The notes under the pieces: model-generated | Told to the model about the DNA's origin: nothing | What the model saw: only the letters and a program-made list of their open reading frames with translations | Database searches by the model: none | Origin: Juglans regia | Lineage: Eukaryota > Streptophyta > Magnoliopsida > Fagales > Juglandaceae | Length of the DNA: 64,000 bases | Direction of reading: 5' to 3' | NCBI RefSeq assembly: GCF_001411555.2 | Contig: NC_049904.1 | Span: 21,775,370 to 21,839,369 of the forward strand | Program-made: the position numbers and the translations under genes | Part shown: piece by piece, positions 59,690 to 64,000 of the stretch | How the letters are laid out: every line of letters begins with the position of its first letter | Position numbering within the stretch: the stretch's first letter is position 1

Positions 59690-60075
59690 GAGCATCAAGA
59701 TGAGTCCACTCTCCATTACGATCAGTATGTGATGCAACATATAATTTTTTTCAGATCACAATTGGTAACTGACTCTTGCTACAAGAGACATTTATTAAGA
59801 TACAAAGTCATTAGAATACATCCAAATAACAAACTATATACAATAAAAAAATAGTATTACCGATTTCTTAGAGAAGCGATGAAAAGATCTTGAGCCTGCA
59901 TAATAATGAATCTTCAACTTCGATCTATTTTTTTTGTTTATAGAATTTCACTCCTGCATAAAAGTTGTAAATATTAGAAAGCGAAAATTATAAATAGGAC
60001 ACAAAAAAATTCATTTAATTTACTTTATATGATGGATCCTCAAACATGTCACAAATTGTTTCTCAATCGGAAGGT
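59690..60075 (-). pseudogene. Ptta/En-Spm plant transposase remnant, CACTA element 3
   Basis: Minus-strand pieces are ETICDMFEDPSYK (~60062-60024) preceded by a TGA at 60063-60065 where relatives have Trp, YYAGSRSFHRFSKKS (~59915-59870) and LYVASHTDRNGEWTHLDA (~59752-59698). They align in order with LEDWRKCCDLFATPDYQ, HHHVGSRSFHHLAD and the VYVAAHT block of CACTA element 1. Only the central part remains. Confidence 0.7.
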
Positions 60076-60239
60076 CGGGTATCCTGAAAAGGATACTAAT
60101 GTGCATCTTCCTTATTCTTAAACTTTTCTCTCTAGATATAACAGAGATGATGTAACGTAGTCACCGGAGAGTAATGGAAAAGAAGGGTTTAATCACATCT
60201 GTTAATTCCTCTGTTGTGATTGATAATGGTGCGACTAGA

Positions 60240-60979
60240 AGAATAATGGGGAAAACTAAAACTGAGCGAAGAAGAAGATGTGGCCATAGAATTTGAAGGG
60301 GAAGCAACTACAAAAGTACAATGAAAGGGCAAAAGGTGTTTGATAGGAAAGATCTGGATTGAACGACCAATAGGCAAGAATTTTGTTGAGTCCACAATGG
60401 CAAAAATCTGGAGGTTAAGCAAGCCAGCAACTTTCCAGGAAGTAGGGACAAATATTTTCATCATTATGTTCGTAACTCATGCAGAAAAAGAGAGTGGAGG
60501 ACAATCGAACATAGTTTTTTTCCAGCACGATGAAATTTGATAAAGCATATTTATGAGTTCAATTCCATAATATGCCTTTGGTGGGGATGAACCGAGAGTG
60601 TGGGGAAAGATTAGGGAGATCTATAGGGGTTGTGGAAGTTGGGGAAGTTGATGATGATGATGTTGATGTTGGGTACGGAAATTTCCTAAGAGTTAAAATC
60701 CTAGCAAGAGGGAGGAAGGTTACACTCAATGCATCAAAGTATTGGATTCCACTGCAATACGAAAAATTGCTGAAATTTTGCTTCAAATGTGGTCGAATAA
60801 TACATGAATGGGAAGCATGTCAACAATCTTCTCAACAAAGTGTCGAGACAAAGCAGTTCGAGCCTTGGGTATTTGCAGATTCGAGTGGTAGAAGGCGAAT
60901 AGAGAATCAGTTTTGGAAATACAGGAGGGAGGTAATGCAAAGTAAGGCAGTGGGTGGTGGGCGGTGGCGAAGAGCCTAA
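60240..60979 (+). pseudogene. LINE ORF1 (DUF4283 + zinc knuckle), broken
   Basis: RNA-binding protein of plant LINEs. Readable pieces are LSEEEDVAIEF, IGKIWIERPIGKNFVESTMA then KIWRLSKPATFQEVGTNIF (DUF4283, 60340-60490). After a frame change come MPLVGMNRECGERLG, a short acidic loop and WIPLQYEKLLKFCFKCGRII then HEWEAC, a CX2CX4HX4C knuckle (last open frame 60572-60979). Stops after VQ at about 60330 and at 60538-60540 show it is dead. Confidence 0.8.
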
Positions 60980-61241
60980 TTGGCAATCACTAGCAAAGAC
61001 AGCAGATTTGGAGACAACTTTTGGTGAAGGGAAGTGCGTGAGTACAAGCGGAGATAATGGGAGAGATCATGGAAGCTATCAGTATTTTGAATATGCAACA
61101 AAAAAATATATAAAAAAAAAAATTCAAGCTTGATGGGAAGGAATTGTGCTGTAAGAATGAACATAAGGTAGTTGAGGAAGGAAGGGATGCATTAAACACC
61201 TTGAGAACGGAAGAGGCTGGATACCAACCCTACCGAGACCA

Positions 61242-62665
61242 ATGATAGTGTTAAGCTGGAATTCTCGTGGGCTTGGAAACCCACAGAAAATTTGAGTCCT
61301 TCATGACTTAGTCAGAAGGGAAGTTCTCGAGGTCAGTTCTTTACAAGAAACACGACTCACTGCAAAGAGAATGGAAAAGCTGAAGTTTGGATTGGGTTTT
61401 GAAAACTCCATGGCTATGAGTAGTGAAGTGAGGAGTGGTGGAATTGCATTATTTTGGAAGAAGCAAACTCATATTACTATTATTAACTTCTCTAAATCCC
61501 ACATACATGCCCAAGTCAAGGTGGAAGATAGTGAAGTTGAGTCATGGCTCCTACCTGGTGTTTATGGTCAACCAGATTCTACTAGGAGACATGAATTTTG
61601 GGCTCTTAGAAAATCTCTAAAAGTGCCTCATGATCAAGCATGTTTACTACTCAGTGACTTCAATGAGATTCTGAGTAATTAAGAAAGAAGTGAGCGGAAA
61701 GGCAAGATCAGAAAGACAAATGACAGAATTTAGAGTTGTTTTGGATGATTGTGAGCTACATGATTTAGGATACAAAGGGCCTCAATTTACTTGGTGCGAC
61801 AGAAGGGAGAACAATTAGTGCATAAGTGAGAGATTTGATAGATTCCTTTGCTAATATGAGGTGGTGCTCCATCTATCCCATGGAAGGTGTTTACCATGGG
61901 ACACAAAATCACTCTAAGCACTTGCCAATCATCCTAAGGATGCAATCAGATCGTTACAAAGGGAAGGGTAAAAGGTTGTTTAGATTTGAGGCCATGTGGG
62001 TGGAATCAGCAGATTGTAAAAGAGTCATAGATGAAACATGGAAACAAAAGATAGGAACAAAGGAGTTGAGTACAGTGATGAGAAAAATTCAAAGATGTAG
62101 TGAGAAATTGGAAGTATGGAATGAAAACAGCTTTGGACATGTGAAAAAGAGCATATAAAAGGCTAGAACCCAGCTGCAAATGTTGCAGAGTATTGATCCC
62201 CTTTGTCAAAGAAGAATTGACCATAAAAAAGCTAGAGTTGAAATGCAGAAATGACTAGAGAGAGATGAAGTAATGTGAAGGCAAATATCAAAAGCTTTGT
62301 GGTTAAAAGAAGGGGGAAAAACTACAAGGTTTTCTCATAATAAAGCAACTCAGAGGAAAAGAAAGAATTTCATAAAAGGAGTTAGGGACATAGAAGGAAT
62401 ATGGATAATGGAGGAAGGAAGGGATAGGGTTATACTAGATTTCTTCAAGACACTCTTTAAGGCTTCTGAACAATATGGTAATATGGATTTCCTGGATGGC
62501 CTTGCTGGGAGAATTACCACAAACGTGAACGAGATGCTTATTCAGGAGTTCAATGTCAATGAAGTAATCATGGCTTTGAGACAGATGAATCCAAAGAAGG
62601 CACCAGGGCCTAATGGCATGGCTCCCATTTTGTTTCAAAAATATTGGGATGTTGTTGGGAAGGAC
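61242..62665 (+). pseudogene. LINE ORF2 (endonuclease and RT start), broken
   Basis: Starts MIVLSWNSRGLGNPQK at 61242, the APE endonuclease N terminus, then a stop. SLQETRL, SGGIALFWKK, GVYGQPDSTRRHEFW and LLLSDFNEIL follow to 61682, then a frame change. The next parts are RFEAMWVESADCKRVI (61826-62158) and FKTLFKASEQYG, ALRQMNPKKAPGPNGMAPIL, FQKYWDVVG (62297-62665), the linker and the first RT block. The catalytic RT motifs (YADD region) are absent because the solo LTR cuts in. The family nicks target DNA and copies its RNA in place; this copy cannot. Confidence 0.85.
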
Positions 62666-63689
62666 TGTGGCGCCCCCGACCCCCACGTACAGAAACTCAA
62701 GAATCGAGATAACCGGATGATGACAACACGGTGATGCATCCCAACGATAAGTGCTAAGTGTGTGTGTACATGCAACAATGTACAACAAAAACAAAGCAGC
62801 GGATAATTTAAATTAGTCGACTAAGTAGTACCATAATTTTTTATACAAATTCACTTAAACCAAAGTGTTTCAAAAACCAAAACAGTTATCCCATAAAACA
62901 TTATAATACCAAAATACATAATTCAACAAGTGGGAAACAAATCCAAAACACGAGCAAGTGATCTCATATCACTCCTACGGCGGAGCCGAATCAAGCTCAA
63001 CATCAACATCTACAATAATGATGAAAAGATGGTGGTCAATGGTGACGCGACGGTGGCGCTGAACACAAAGACCGCACGGCTTGAAGTTGTGCGTGGAGGC
63101 TAACGGCAGTGAGGGAGGAGCTGAAAATGGAGGGGGGTGGTCGCCGGCTGGAGGGGAAGAAAATGTGAGGCGCAGTGGAGGCCACGGACGGTGCACTGGG
63201 AGGACGAAGAAACAGATGGGGAGAGGGGAGGGGTTGTCGCGCGAGGGAGGAAAAAAAGCAGTGGAAAGAAGGAAAATAAGGAAAAAGAGGAGAAAGAAAA
63301 ATGGGAAAAAGAAAAAGGAAAAAGTAAGGGAAAGAAATGAGGTTCAATCCTCACAACTTGGGTCACAAAATTGATCCAACGAAAAGAATTTCAAAACAGT
63401 AAGTCGAATAAAATAATTTAAACGCATTGACTAGCTAAAATAAAATAATAATAAAAATCTAACAACACAATAATTTTAAAGCCCACAAACAAAGTAATTT
63501 AAATTAAAGAGCAACTTAAATGCAAAACAATAATTAATATTAAAAAAGTATATCAAAATAAATTTCACAACTTAAAAATCATAAAAATAAATCAACGAGA
63601 AATCTGATAAATTTAAAAATAGAGAACTAATTTTTAAATTAATTAAAATACTCATTCAATTAAAATACACTAAAATACGGGGTATCACA
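62666..63689 (-). mobile_element. Short solo LTR inserted in LINE ORF2
   Basis: TGTGGCGCCCCCGACCCCC to AAAATACGGGGTATCACA, 1024 bp, same family as 17395-19338 but about half the length, so it is internally deleted (the GAGATAATGCC block is missing). Flanks AGGAC (62661-62665) and AGGAT (63690-63694) differ by one base and are probably the TSD. Confidence 0.88.
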
Positions 63690-63774
63690 AGGATAACCCT
63701 GAAAGTCTAAGTCTTAATACGAGTGCTTTTGGGGCGATTACAGTTTCTATTTTTTATTAGGCCCTAGGGTTTGC

Positions 63775-64000
63775 ATGGCTACCGCTGGGGCCCTGGGTGG
63801 GCCTATGGCATCGGCGGTTCATGGTCGAGCGTTCGTGGACATGGTGGCACAATCACCACAACCTCTACCAGAGGTGGTGATTCCCTGGTGTGCATCGAAG
63901 GTGGTAGATGGTGATTTGTGTGTGGTTTTTTCCAAGGAAGAGATTGCATTATTGGATCAACCGTTTAAGTTTTATTTGGTGATGAAGTTCCTTCATCAAA
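63775..64000 (+). CDS. LINE-type ORF1 N-terminus (DUF4283-like), 3' partial
   Basis: An ATG at 63775 opens 75 codons with no stop up to the window edge. The residues VVDGDLCVVFSKEEIALLDQ and PFKFYLVMKFLH match the start of the DUF4283 domain of plant LINE ORF1 (PF..LVGKFLH). Start context is TTTGCATGG, with a Leu/Pro-rich leader before the domain. It is a second LINE copy or a DUF4283 host protein; the first is more likely given the surrounding DNA. It is the only transposon frame in the window that looks undamaged over its visible length. Confidence 0.65.
   Translation, partial: MATAGALGGPMASAVHGRAFVDMVAQSPQPLPEVVIPWCASKVVDGDLCVVFSKEEIALLDQPFKFYLVMKFLHQ

Larger units (their letters stand above)
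58702..60080 (-). mobile_element. CACTA element 3 (one end and transposase remnant)
   Basis: Starts CACTACAACATAACTAG at 58702, preceded by ACT, the likely 3-bp TSD. Then come imperfect repeats of TTGGGACGAAAA and TCGTCCCAA, subterminal TTCGAACG palindromes (58890-59280) and a minus-strand Ptta/En-Spm remnant (59690-60075). The layout matches CACTA element 1. The right end was not found; LINE sequence begins near 60180. Confidence 0.75.
60180..62665 (+). mobile_element. LINE (L1/RTE-like non-LTR retrotransposon), 3' end lost
   Basis: Plus strand. It has an ORF1 with DUF4283 and a zinc knuckle, an ORF2 with an APE-type endonuclease and the start of reverse transcriptase. It is broken by several frameshifts and then by a solo LTR at 62666. 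No poly-A tail is retained. The 5' limit is approximate. Confidence 0.85.

Overview
The window is nuclear DNA from a dicot tree, most likely Juglandaceae or a near relative in Fagales. This is inferred from the AT-rich background, the intron-containing plant receptor-kinase genes, the LTR, CACTA and LINE families, and a MITE ending in GTTTGGAT-type termini of a kind I recall from walnut and hickory. It has no bacterial-style operons, no CRISPR array, no rRNA and no tRNA that I could find. The only gene that looks intact is a 5'-truncated DUF247 gene at the left edge. Nearly everything else is nested transposable elements and broken receptor-kinase copies.

Region by region: 2-1135 holds the DUF247 C-terminal part. 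1391-4095 is the end of a first CACTA transposon (subterminal palindromes, a Ptta/En-Spm gene and a tnp2 tail), cut off by a long LTR at 4096-7443. 7452-8150 is one copy of a duplicated intergenic block whose twin lies at 58040-58701. 9395-22606 is a second, larger CACTA element on the minus strand. It has a terminus, subterminal repeats, a cargo region with spliced BRCC36 exons, a six-exon Ptta/En-Spm gene and a tnp2 gene. A solo LTR (17395-19338, TSD TCATG) sits inside the tnp2 gene.

23849-36113 holds two minus-strand LRR-XII-type receptor kinase pseudogenes (RLK-A and RLK-B). RLK-B is split by an LTR retrotransposon (29297-35930, TSD AATAG). 36114-44211 holds a MITE, two degenerate tandem-repeat blocks and another solo LTR. 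44212-44936 is a third receptor-kinase fragment (RLK-C), a duplicate of RLK-A including its flank. 47840-51197 is the 3' end of a chromodomain-type Ty3/gypsy element (chromodomain, polypurine tract, LTR). 51718-52475 is a rotted RT/RNaseH/integrase fragment.

53279-57606 is a nested stack: a MITE split by an LTR, which was itself split by a gypsy fragment and by a 139-bp CACTA MITE. 58702-60080 is a third CACTA end placed exactly within the duplicated block. 60180-62665 is a LINE cut off in its RT domain by a solo LTR (62666-63689). At 63775 a second LINE-type ORF1 opens and runs off the window.

The elements are linked by their order of insertion, not by a shared pathway. In two places (RLK-B and the CACTA tnp2 gene) removing the insert and one TSD copy leaves an uninterrupted reading frame. 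Most premature stops in the CACTA genes fall at Trp or Arg codons and are single G-to-A or C-to-T changes, as expected from decay of methylated, silenced elements. I found no convincing new multi-gene system. The most unusual objects are an LTR whose own ends form an 81-bp perfect inverted repeat (54533-55751), the CACTA element carrying deubiquitinase exons with intact splice sites, and a 34-bp piece of kinase exon pasted into the same gene's LRR region.
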